From Enhygromyxa salina (GTDB lineage Bacteria; Myxococcota_A; Polyangia; Nannocystales; Nannocystaceae): DNA of 55,651 bases. Of this stretch, positions 25,721 to 35,105 are shown in pieces. Below the pieces are notes generated by a model, which saw only the letters and a list, made by a program, of their open reading frames with translations, made no database searches and was not told the origin of the DNA. Every line of letters begins with the position of its first letter. Position 1 is the first letter of the stretch. The DNA lies in contig NZ_PVNK01000244.1 in the NCBI RefSeq assembly GCF_002994615.1, forward strand, positions 1 through 55,651, given 5' to 3'. A program made the translations under genes and the position numbers.

Positions 25721-25934
25721 GCGGAACCCTGCCAGTATATCGGAGCCGAAACACGACTCGCCTCCAGATCCGCGCCAGCTAGCCCTGAATCGAGCGCTGC
25801 GCGCTCGACTCAGGCCTTCTCGTCATCAAGGCGCCTTTCAAGAGGCCCCTCGCTGCGCCGTGCGGCTCGTACTCGCCCTAAATCATTCAGCTTTTTCAGG
25901 TCAGCGCTCGATCTAGGACTAGCAGCCCGGGGTG
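25721..25934. other. Region between the cNMP-binding gene and the kinase gene, with two palindromes
   Basis: No gene is seen in these 214 bases. An imperfect 12-bp inverted repeat with a three-base loop lies at 25786-25812 (TGAATCGAGCGC / GCGCTCGACTCA). The palindrome CTAGCAGCCC..GGTGCTAG at 25919-25938 overlaps the stop codon of the cNMP-binding gene. Both may form transcription-end hairpins, though neither is followed by a T-run. Confidence 0.55.
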
Positions 25935-25938
25935 CTAG
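25919..25938. repeat. Short CTAGCAGCCC palindrome, minimal copy
   Basis: CTAGCAGCCCGG followed by GGTGCTAG forms a 20-base palindrome with one mismatch. Its right-hand CTA is the stop codon (TAG) of the cNMP-binding gene. It shares its end sequence with the longer repeats at 31897-32053, 35070-35105 and 38302-38387. Confidence 0.65.
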
Positions 25939-26513
25939 AACTTGGAGGTCGCCGTCAGCATCATCAGGCGGTCGTTGGAGTCGCGCAGGCGCGAGCTCAG
26001 GCCCCGGACAAAGCGCCACAAGAGCTCGTAGGCGAGCTCGCGGTCGACGAACATCAAGTCGCGCAGGTCGAACTTCGGCAGCTTGAGCAGGCGCGCGTTT
26101 TCGTGGCACAGGGCGTCGGCCGAGCGCGGCACGTCGTCGTCGATCAGCGACATCTCGCCGAAGTGCTGGCCCGGGCGCAAGACCGCGAGGGCCTCCTCGC
26201 CCATGCCCGACATGTTGCGCGAGATCCGGATCGCGCCGTCGAGCACGAGGTAGAGCCCGTCGCCCTCGTCGCCGTGGTGAAACACGTACTCGTTGCGGGT
26301 GTACTCGTACTCGCGCGCGAGCTTGGCGATGCGGTCGAGGTGCGTGGGCAGGAGCCCGGTGAACAGCGAGATCCCTTCGAGCGCCTTTTTGATCTGCTCG
26401 GGGTCGGTCTTCTTGTCGCTGGCCTCGACCGGCTTGCCGCCGCTGATCTCCGGCGCGCGGGCGATCGGCGCGTCGTCGTCGACGATGCCAAACTCTTCGA
26501 GGCCGGAGGTCAT
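25935..26513 (-). CDS. Cyclic-nucleotide-binding domain protein without a DNA-binding domain
   Basis: The 192-residue protein has an acidic N-terminus and one cNMP-binding beta-roll (about 45-165): YVFHHGDEGDGLYLVLDGAIRI, then the phosphate cassette FGEMSLIDDDVPRSADAL with the Glu and Arg needed to hold a cyclic nucleotide. A helix follows, but there is no helix-turn-helix, so it is not a CRP-type regulator by itself. It might act through protein contact. The kinase with a sensor domain is next on the same strand, which makes a shared signalling role possible but unproven. TACCCT lies eight bases before the ATG. Confidence 0.85.
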   Translation of the reverse strand: MTSGLEEFGIVDDDAPIARAPEISGGKPVEASDKKTDPEQIKKALEGISLFTGLLPTHLDRIAKLAREYEYTRNEYVFHHGDEGDGLYLVLDGAIRISRNMSGMGEEALAVLRPGQHFGEMSLIDDDVPRSADALCHENARLLKLPKFDLRDLMFVDRELAYELLWRFVRGLSSRLRDSNDRLMMLTATSKF

Positions 26514-26552
26514 CGCGGCACAGGGTAGCCGAGCGCGGGCACGGCTGACAAT

Positions 26553-26756
26553 TTAGTTGCTGGGGATAGCCGCGGCCGAGAGCGCGAAGCCGGGCATGTC
26601 GCTGTAGGTACAGGCCCCCACGAGCCCGCCCACGGTGGCGAGGCCGTCGTGGACCTGGGTCGTGACCGGCGAGCTGTCGTAGGTGAAGATCTGACGGTCG
26701 ACGGCGCCGCCGTAGCCGGACCACGGCCGCGTTCTGCCAGAGATCGCCTGCTAAAC
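26553..26756 (-). pseudogene. Remnant: 3' end of a secreted or lipoprotein gene
   Basis: An open reading of about 67 codons ends in TAA at 26553 and reads WSGYGGAVDRQIFTYDSS then HDGLATVGGLVGACTYSDM. It has good coding character but no start codon, with an in-frame TAG just upstream. It abuts the promoter of the SIR2-like gene. It looks like the truncated C-terminus of an older gene, cut by the rearrangement that placed the SIR2-like gene here. Confidence 0.5.
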
Positions 26757-26757
26757 T
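26752..26757 (+). promoter_or_regulatory. TANNNT element (TAAACT) six bases before the SIR2-like GTG
   Basis: TAAACT-N6-GTG with no Shine-Dalgarno; probable -10 element of a leaderless transcript. Confidence 0.55.
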
Positions 26758-26763
26758 GCGAGG

Positions 26764-27819
26764 GTGATCACCCGCGAACAGGCGCAGCAGTACGCCGAGC
26801 TGATCGAGCGCATCGGCGACGCCCAGGTCGAGTCGCTGCGGGCGGGCTTGACCCTCGCAGACCCGGATCAGCAGCTCGCGCGCCTCGTCGCCCGCTACCG
26901 CGAAGACGGCATCGCCCTGGTCCTCGGCGCGGGCGTCAGCGCCGCAGCGGGGGTCCCGACCTGGCGACCGCTGATGAACGCCCTGCTGATCGGGGCGATG
27001 ACCGAGACCCTCGGCGTGGCGCCCGAGAGCGCGACCTTGCTCGCCCAGATCTACTCGCGGGCGATCTCCGAGAGCGCCCCGGTCCAGGCTCGTTACCTCA
27101 GCAACATGCTCAGCAAGTCGGCCTTCGTCGAGCGCCTGCGCGACAACATCTACCAGCGCGTCGAGCCTGGCCTGACCTCGCCGATGCTCCGAGCGATCGC
27201 GCTGCTATGTCAGATGCGCGAGAGCGTGCCCGGCGGGGTCAAGGAGGTCATCACCTACAACTTCGACGTGCTGCTCGAGGAGGCCCTGACCAGCATGGGC
27301 CGCGCGCACACCGTCGTCGATCGCGACAGCTTCATCCCCGGCACGGATCTGCCGATCCGCCACGTCCACGGCTGGCTCGCGCGTCAGCCCGACGCGCGCG
27401 AGTGGATCGTGTTCGGCGAGGACGAGTTCCACGAGAAATTCGCCGACCCCTTCGACTGGTCCAACGTCGTGCAGCTCAACGCCTTCAGCCAGCGCAGCTG
27501 CCTGTTCGTCGGCCTGAGCATGCAAGACGTCAACTTGCGGCGGCTGCTCGACGCCGTGTCCAAGCGCCGGGCCGGGGCCAGCCCCCAGCACTTCGTGTTG
27601 CTGCCACGGACGACCGACGACGCCCTCCGCGACGCGGTCGGGAGCGTGTTCGACTGGCGCGAGCACGACGACCCGGACCTCGTCCGGCGGCTCCGGTGGC
27701 TGCGCGAGCTGGCCGACTTCTCCAAGCAGCAGGTCCTGCTCGAGCTCGGGGTCTCGACGATCTGGTTCGAGGGCTTCGAGCAGCTCCCGGGCCTGGTCGA
27801 GCGCGTCCGCGACTGCTGA
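26764..27819 (+). CDS. SIR2-like domain protein, candidate NAD-processing enzyme
   Basis: The 351-residue protein is of the SIR2-like (SIR2_2) type. Residues 52-66 hold the NAD-binding LVLGAGVSAAAGVPTW, 164-168 hold TYNFD (Asn166, Asp168) and 200-203 hold HVHG with the probable catalytic His202. The C-terminal half has VFGEDEFHEKFADP and SCLFVGLSMQDVNLRRLL, typical of bacterial SIR2 proteins. There is no zinc-binding Cys cluster, so it is unlikely to be a classic protein deacylase. Related bacterial domains (ThsA, Dsr and SIR2-Argonaute systems) degrade NAD+ during phage infection. No second defence gene is adjacent, so a defence role is only a possibility. Confidence 0.85.
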   Translation: MITREQAQQYAELIERIGDAQVESLRAGLTLADPDQQLARLVARYREDGIALVLGAGVSAAAGVPTWRPLMNALLIGAMTETLGVAPESATLLAQIYSRAISESAPVQARYLSNMLSKSAFVERLRDNIYQRVEPGLTSPMLRAIALLCQMRESVPGGVKEVITYNFDVLLEEALTSMGRAHTVVDRDSFIPGTDLPIRHVHGWLARQPDAREWIVFGEDEFHEKFADPFDWSNVVQLNAFSQRSCLFVGLSMQDVNLRRLLDAVSKRRAGASPQHFVLLPRTTDDALRDAVGSVFDWREHDDPDLVRRLRWLRELADFSKQQVLLELGVSTIWFEGFEQLPGLVERVRDC

Positions 27820-27891
27820 CGCGTCGAGCGCTGGCCTCGAGTGTGCCGCCGTCTCGGGCCCGATCGTCTCGGGCCCGGTCACGAACGGGCC

Positions 27892-28836
27892 TCAGCCCTC
27901 TTGTTCAGCCAGCCAGCGCTCGGCGTCGATCGCCGCCATGCACCCGGTCCCGGCCGCGGTCACGGCCTGGCGGTAGACGTGGTCGGCGACGTCGCCCGCG
28001 GCGAACACCCCCGCGATGTTGGTCGCCGTCGAGCCGGGCTTGACCTCGAGGTAGCCGGTCTCGTTCATGTCGAGCTGGCCCGCGAAGATCTTCGAGTTGG
28101 GCACGTGGCCGATCGCGAGGAACAGGCCCGTGCAGACCAGCTCCTCGCTCGAGCCGTCGACGGTGTTCTCGAGCACCAGGCCCTCGACCCGGTCCTTGCC
28201 GAGCACGTCCTTGACCGCGCGGTTCCAGTGAACCTCGATCTTGGGGTTCTCGAGCGTGCGCTTTTGCATGATCTTGCTCGCGCGGAATTCGTCGCGGCGG
28301 TGGATCAGGTGGACCTTCTTGCACATGCGGGTCAGGAACTGGGCCTCCTCCATCGCCGTGTCGCCGCCGCCGACGACCGCGACCTCCTGGCCCGAGTAGA
28401 AGTGGCCGTCACAGGTCGCGCAGGCCGTGACCCCGCCGCCGGACTTTTGCAGGCGCTGCTCGTTGGGCAAGCCGAGGTACTTGGCCGAGGCCCCGGTCGA
28501 GATGATCAGCGCGTCGCAGGTGAAGATCTCGCCGCCGTCGACCTCGAGCTCGAAGGGCCGCTTCGACAGGTCCGCGCGCACGCCCATGTCGTAGTGGATC
28601 TCGGTCCCGAAGCGCTCGGCCTGCTCGCGCAGCTCCTCCATCATGTCGGGCCCGGTCACGCCCTTGGGGTAGCCCGGGTAGTTCTCGACGTCGGTCGTGG
28701 TCATCAGCTGACCGCCGGGCTCGTTGCCCGTGATCACCAGCGGCGCGAGGTTGGCGCGCGCGGTGTAGATCGCCGCGGTGTAGCCGGCCGGGCCGGAGCC
28801 GAGAATGATGACCTTGCGGTGGACGGGATCGCTCAT
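27892..28836 (-). CDS. trxB: Thioredoxin reductase
   Basis: This NADPH-dependent flavoenzyme reduces thioredoxin in the cytoplasm. The 314-residue protein has the FAD site (VIILGSGPAGYTAAIYTARA), the redox motif CATC in VTACATCDGHFY, the NADPH site (VAVVGGGDTAMEEAQFL) with HRRDEFRAS, and the C-terminal FAD motif (GVFAAGDVADHVYRQAVTAAGTGCMAA). Length and motifs are standard. TATCCT lies nine bases before the ATG, with weak ribosome-site character. It is convergent with the SIR2-like gene and divergent from the desaturase gene. Confidence 0.97.
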   Translation of the reverse strand: MSDPVHRKVIILGSGPAGYTAAIYTARANLAPLVITGNEPGGQLMTTTDVENYPGYPKGVTGPDMMEELREQAERFGTEIHYDMGVRADLSKRPFELEVDGGEIFTCDALIISTGASAKYLGLPNEQRLQKSGGGVTACATCDGHFYSGQEVAVVGGGDTAMEEAQFLTRMCKKVHLIHRRDEFRASKIMQKRTLENPKIEVHWNRAVKDVLGKDRVEGLVLENTVDGSSEELVCTGLFLAIGHVPNSKIFAGQLDMNETGYLEVKPGSTATNIAGVFAAGDVADHVYRQAVTAAGTGCMAAIDAERWLAEQEG

Positions 28837-28892
28837 TTCGACGGGAGGATAGGTGGGCGCCCGGGGGTCGACAATGGCTCACGCAATTTAAG

Positions 28893-28921
28893 TTGACACC
28901 ATTCACTGTCACGGTTAGCAC
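28893..28921 (+). promoter_or_regulatory. Probable promoter for the desaturase-MerR operon
   Basis: A perfect TTGACA at 28893-28898 is followed, after 17 bases, by TAGCAC (28916-28921), a weak -10. The segment AATTTAAGTTGACACC stands out as AT-rich in this genome. A weak -10 with a strong -35 would suit activation by a MerR-type regulator, which is encoded in the same operon. Confidence 0.5.
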
Positions 28922-28978
28922 TGACGCACCGGGTGATGAGACATCGCTCGCCGACATCCAGAGAGACCGGACAAAACA

Positions 28979-30178
28979 ATGTATTCACCCGCCAACAAGG
29001 CCACCGCGACGATCCCGAGTGAGCAAGCCGAGCGATTTCGCGCATTTGGAGCCGCGATCGAGGACATCCGCAAGCGCACCCAGGCCAAGGTCGGGCAGCG
29101 AGACCTCCGCTACATCCGGACCGTCGACCGCGTGTCACGGGTCGCCGAATTCGTCGGCCGCACGCTGATCGCGGTCAGCCCGGGCCCGATGATGTTCAGC
29201 GCGGGCGTGCTCTCGTTGTGGGTCTACAAGCAGCTGCAGGCGACCGAGATCGGTCACGGCGCGCTGCACGGGGCCTTCAACCGGGTCGAGGGCGCGGGCA
29301 AGTTCCACTCCAAGGCCCACGTCTGGCAGATCCCGATCGACGAGGCCTCGTGGGTCCGCGGGCACAACGGCCGCCACCACGGCCTGACCAACGTCGCGGG
29401 CCACGACGCCGACATCCACTTCGGCCCGGTCCGCCTGACCGAGGACACGCCCCACCGCTTCGTCCACTACTTTCAGCTGCCGTTCACGCTGCTGATCCTC
29501 GCGCCCAACTTCACGGCCCTGATGAACCTGCACTTCACGGGCGTGACCGACGTGTGGTCGGGCAACGGGCGCGGCGGCTTCGACTTCATCGAGGAGCGCT
29601 CGCCGGCCTCGATCCGCGACACCCACCGCCGGGCGCTGCGCAAGTTCGTGCCCTACTTCGCCAAGGAGTACTTGATGTGGCCGCTGATCGCGAGCGTGGT
29701 GTTCGGCTGGTGGATCGGGCCGCTGGTCTTCGCCAGGAGCCTGGTTGGCAACTGGCTGGCCGAGCGCCTCCGCGACCTTTATTCGGCGGCGACGATCTTC
29801 TGCGGCCACGTCGGCGAACAGACCGCGGCCTACCCCGAGGGCACGCTGCCGCGGTCCAAGGGTGAGCGCTACGCGATGCAGGTCGAGGCGACCAACAACT
29901 TCGAGGTGCCCTGGATCGTGTCGGTGTTGTGCGGCGCGCTCGACCTCCAGATCGAGCACCACCTGTTCCCGAGCCTGCCGCCCGAGCGCCTGCGAGAGAT
30001 CGCGCCCGAGGTCCGTGCGGCCTGTGAGGCCCACGGTGTAGAGTACCGGTCCGACACCTGGCCGCGGACCCTGGGCCGGGCCCTGGCCCAGGTCGCCCGG
30101 CTCAGCTTCCCGCTGGCCCACGAGCGCACCGCGCGAACCAAGCCCTCGGCGACCACGCTCGCGGGGGCCCAGCAATGA
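28979..30178 (+). CDS. Membrane fatty-acid desaturase
   Basis: The 399-residue protein has the three His boxes of the di-iron membrane desaturases: HGALH (93-97), HNGRHH (129-134) and QIEHH near residue 325, the last leading into HLFPSLPPERL as in acyl-lipid or front-end type enzymes. Hydrophobic segments lie between the boxes (LIAVSPGPMMFSAGVLSLWVY, LPFTLLILAPNF, PLIASVVFGWWIGPLVF). No cytochrome b5 domain is fused, so an external electron donor is needed. The likely role is unsaturation of membrane lipids. Its stop overlaps the start of a MerR-type regulator, so the two are one operon. Confidence 0.9.
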   Translation: MYSPANKATATIPSEQAERFRAFGAAIEDIRKRTQAKVGQRDLRYIRTVDRVSRVAEFVGRTLIAVSPGPMMFSAGVLSLWVYKQLQATEIGHGALHGAFNRVEGAGKFHSKAHVWQIPIDEASWVRGHNGRHHGLTNVAGHDADIHFGPVRLTEDTPHRFVHYFQLPFTLLILAPNFTALMNLHFTGVTDVWSGNGRGGFDFIEERSPASIRDTHRRALRKFVPYFAKEYLMWPLIASVVFGWWIGPLVFARSLVGNWLAERLRDLYSAATIFCGHVGEQTAAYPEGTLPRSKGERYAMQVEATNNFEVPWIVSVLCGALDLQIEHHLFPSLPPERLREIAPEVRAACEAHGVEYRSDTWPRTLGRALAQVARLSFPLAHERTARTKPSATTLAGAQQ

Positions 30179-31122
30179 CCACCCACACCCTCCCCGCCTC
30201 GATGAGCCCGACCAAGCCCGCGTCCAAGAAATCCAGCCGGGCCCAGCGCCGCGCGAAGCGGCAGCTGGCGAAGAGGGGCGAAGCTGCTGCAGAGGCCCCG
30301 AGCGACGGGGCCGAGGCCGAGCCCGAGCCCGAGAACACCGCCGCCGAGACTGCCGAGGCCACTGAGGTCGGGGCCGAGGCCGAGTCCTACACGATCGACG
30401 AGCTCGCGGCCCACACCGCGATCCCCAGCCGCACGATCCGCTTTTACCAGTCGAGCGGCGTGCTCCCGAAGCCCACCAAGCGCGGCCGCATCGCCTACTA
30501 CGGGCCCGAGCACGTCGAGCGCCTCGAGCTGATCGGCAAGATGCAAGACCGCGGGCTGCGGATGCGCGCGATCAAGGAGCTCGTCGATCAGATCGAGCGC
30601 GGCGAGCTCGTGCTCCAGGAGTGGCTCGGGCTCGAGGAGCAGCTGTCGTCGGCCTGGATCGACGACGCGCCCAAGGTCCTGACCCGGACCGAGCTCGACG
30701 AGCTCCTCGGCGAGCGGCGGCCGGGCTTCATCGCCGAGCTCGCCCGCGCGGGCACGGTCGAGATCCGGACCGACGACGCCTACCTCGTGCCGAGCCCCGG
30801 GCTGCTGCGGGTCGCCACCCGCCTCGACGACGCCGGGGTCAGCGTCGACGTCGCGACCGGGGCCTCGGCGATCCTGCAAAAGCACCTGGCCAAGGCGGCC
30901 AAGGAGCTCGCGGGCTTCTTGCGCGATCACGCGGGCGAGGGCTTCGGCCAGAGCGACTCGGTCGCGAGCATCAGCGACGCGTTCCGCGAGCTGCGCACGA
31001 TCGGGCCCGAGTCGGTCCGGCTGATCTTCGCCCGCGAGATGGAGCAGGTCTTGCGCAAGATGGTCGAGACCGGCGAGGCCACGCGGATCGAGACCAAGAA
31101 GAAGCGCAGGCGCAAGCGCTGA
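30175..31122 (+). CDS. MerR-family regulator with a long disordered N-terminus
   Basis: The 315-residue protein begins with about 70 residues of Lys/Arg-rich then Glu/Ala-rich low complexity. Next comes a MerR winged helix (YTIDELAAHTAIPSRTIRFYQSSGVLP, AYYGPEHVERLELIGKMQDRGLRMRAIKEL). A C-terminal region of about 150 residues is predicted helical and has no known effector-domain motif; no Cys pair for metal sensing is seen. The ATG overlaps the desaturase stop (ATGA), so it probably controls the desaturase operon, perhaps in response to a lipid or fatty acyl ligand. Confidence 0.88.
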   Translation: MTTHTLPASMSPTKPASKKSSRAQRRAKRQLAKRGEAAAEAPSDGAEAEPEPENTAAETAEATEVGAEAESYTIDELAAHTAIPSRTIRFYQSSGVLPKPTKRGRIAYYGPEHVERLELIGKMQDRGLRMRAIKELVDQIERGELVLQEWLGLEEQLSSAWIDDAPKVLTRTELDELLGERRPGFIAELARAGTVEIRTDDAYLVPSPGLLRVATRLDDAGVSVDVATGASAILQKHLAKAAKELAGFLRDHAGEGFGQSDSVASISDAFRELRTIGPESVRLIFAREMEQVLRKMVETGEATRIETKKKRRRKR

Positions 31123-31137
31123 GCCGGGCGAGCTCGC

Positions 31138-31887
31138 TCAGTCTCGGTGGCGCTCGAGCAGCTCGACGACGTCCTCGGGCAGCTCGAGCTCGGCGTCTTC
31201 GGCGGCCCTGCGCAGGGCCGCGGCCATCCGCGCGGCGGCTCCGCGGGCCCCGGGCAGCTCATCCTGGGCGGCCTGATCGAGCACCCGCAGGCCCTCGACG
31301 AGGTGCGCGAGGCCGTCGAGGGGCCGGCCGAGGTCCGTGGCGAGATCGGCCTGAAACGCGAGGCCGCCCGTGAGCAGCGGCAGCGCTGCGGGCAGCTGCC
31401 CGCGAGCGAGCCCGATGAACTCGGCCGCGACGGCGTAGGCGCGCTCGAGCTGATCCGACTGCGCCAGCGCCAGCGCGTAGCTGGACATGACCTCGAGCAG
31501 GGTGAGGCGAGCGCCCGTCGGGTCCGCGGCGGCGAGGATCCTCGACGCCTGGACCGCCTGCTCGAGGGCCGCGGCGGCGCGCTCGAATTGCCGGGCGCGC
31601 TGGCAGCAGCGGCCGAGCTCGGCGGTCGCGTGGGCGAGGGCGGGCAGGTAGCGCAGGGCGTCGGCCCGCGCGAGGGCGGTCACGAGCGCGAGCGATTGCT
31701 CGGCCGCGACGAGCGCCTCGTCGACCCGATCGCGCTCGCGCAACACGGCGACGAGGGAGAACACCTCGTCGACCGCCGCGAGCGCGGCGTCGTGGTCCCC
31801 GGTCTGCGCGGCAGCCTCGGCCTCCCGACGGCGGGTGAGCCCACGCTCGATGATCATGGGATCGGGCAGATCGGGGACCGTGCTCAC
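31138..31887 (-). CDS. TPR-like helical repeat protein
   Basis: The 249-residue cytoplasmic protein is almost entirely alpha-helical and Ala/Leu-rich. Repeats resemble TPRs: EAAAQTGDHDAALAAVDEVF, LGRCCQRARQFERAAAALEQA and YALALAQSDQLERAYAVAAEF. It lacks a signal peptide and membrane segment, so it should act in the cytoplasm as a binding scaffold. Partners are unknown. It is convergent with the MerR gene (15-base gap). The GTG start has TAGTGT six bases upstream; the TAG of that hexamer is the tip of an adjacent palindromic repeat. Confidence 0.72.
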   Translation of the reverse strand: MSTVPDLPDPMIIERGLTRRREAEAAAQTGDHDAALAAVDEVFSLVAVLRERDRVDEALVAAEQSLALVTALARADALRYLPALAHATAELGRCCQRARQFERAAAALEQAVQASRILAAADPTGARLTLLEVMSSYALALAQSDQLERAYAVAAEFIGLARGQLPAALPLLTGGLAFQADLATDLGRPLDGLAHLVEGLRVLDQAAQDELPGARGAAARMAAALRRAAEDAELELPEDVVELLERHRD

Positions 31888-31893
31888 CCCGGT

Positions 31894-31899
31894 ACACTA
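31894..31899 (-). promoter_or_regulatory. TANNNT element (TAGTGT) six bases before a GTG start, overlapping a repeat end
   Basis: TAGTGT-N6-GTG. The first three bases belong to the CTAG end of the inverted repeat at 31897-32053, so the repeat contributes to this probable -10 element. Confidence 0.5.
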
Positions 31900-32053
31900 G
31901 CAGCCCGTGGTGCAATGCATCGTGTCGCCTCGCGCCGGAATCTTCGCCGAGGGCGCGAAGCCAAAACGCCGCTGTACCGGGCGTACTGCAAGTTTTGGCG
32001 ACAAATCCCTCGGCGAAAATTCCGGCGCGAGGCATTGCACCACGGGCTGCTAG
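31897..32053. repeat. Full-length palindromic repeat (MITE/REP-like), 157 bp
   Basis: The outer 22 bases, CTAGCAGCCCGTGGTGCAAT and two more, are perfectly inverted at 32032-32053. The inversion continues inward through CCTCGCGCCGGAAT, TTCGCCGAGGG and GCCAAAAC, broken by a few extra bases in the left arm. The loop is about 25 bases. A half copy lies at 38302-38387. The element carries no gene and sits between divergent genes. Confidence 0.8.
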
Positions 32054-32315
32054 CCGAAAGGCGAACGTTTGGGGGTGAGCGGAGGGGGCTTCGCCGCCGC
32101 CGCGAGGGGCCCTTTCGAAAGGCCTCTCGAGGGCTAGCAAGCTCACAGTACCGGGCCCCGCGGACGCCAAACTTGCGCTGTTTCGAGCCCGCCCAACCGC
32201 GCCGCGCGATTGAAACGCGGGCCATCGTATTCGGGCAAATCCACGGGCCGACGCGCAGCTGGAGTTTGGCCCAGTCGATGCACTACAAGCGCTCGAACCT
32301 CCGAGGAGCCACACC
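32054..32315. other. Region upstream of the MBL-fold gene
   Basis: With the repeat to its left, the gene-free gap between 31888 and 32315 is 428 bases. The first part has a short palindrome (GGGCCCTTTCGAAAGGCC, 32105-32122). The stretch to 32300 shows no gene and no clear promoter. The MBL gene has a ribosome site (GAGGAG) near 32302. Confidence 0.5.
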
Positions 32316-33206
<891 letters not shown>

Positions 33207-33273
33207 CGCGAGCAGCGGGAGGACTGGGCCCGTCGAGCGTTTCCGCTCCACCCGCCCGTCCACCATCTTGGTT

Positions 33274-33279
33274 TAGTCT
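33274..33279 (+). promoter_or_regulatory. TANNNT element (TAGTCT) six bases before the beta-helix lipoprotein ATG
   Basis: TAGTCT-N6-ATG, no Shine-Dalgarno and no -35 match. Probable -10 element of a leaderless mRNA. Confidence 0.55.
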
Positions 33280-33285
33280 CGCATC

Positions 33286-34962
<1,677 letters not shown>

Positions 34963-35013
34963 GGGACCCTCGGTCCGGTCCGTCCACGGGCTCGTTGAAG
35001 GAGCGAAGCGACG

Positions 35014-35051
35014 CAGCGACCGGCCGCTTGCGGCCGTGGGTGGCAACGTGC
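35014..35051. repeat. Second copy of the GCGACCGGCCGC hairpin element
   Basis: GCGACCGGCCGC, two or three loop bases, GCGGCCGTG, then GTGGCAACGTGC closely matches 90-125 of the window. It is in the gap between the beta-helix gene and the CTAGCAGCCC repeat that ends the P450 gene. Confidence 0.6.
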
Positions 35052-35069
35052 GAACGCGCCTGTGGAGGC

Positions 35070-35105
35070 CTAGCAGCCCGGGCTGCTTGCACCCCGGGCT
35101 GCTAG
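35070..35105. repeat. CTAGCAGCCC palindrome, short copy ending the P450 gene
   Basis: CTAGCAGCCCGGG (35070-35082) is perfectly inverted as CCCGGGCTGCTAG (35093-35105) around a 10-base loop. The right end supplies the TAG stop codon of the P450 fusion gene. TTGCACCCCGGGCTGCTAG is nearly identical to the end of the copies at 32053 and 38387. Confidence 0.75.

Noticed and set aside
26764..27819. SIR2-like gene as part of a multi-gene defence island
   Set aside because: Neighbours are thioredoxin reductase, a cNMP-binding protein and lipid genes; no nuclease, helicase or TIR/STAND partner is present.
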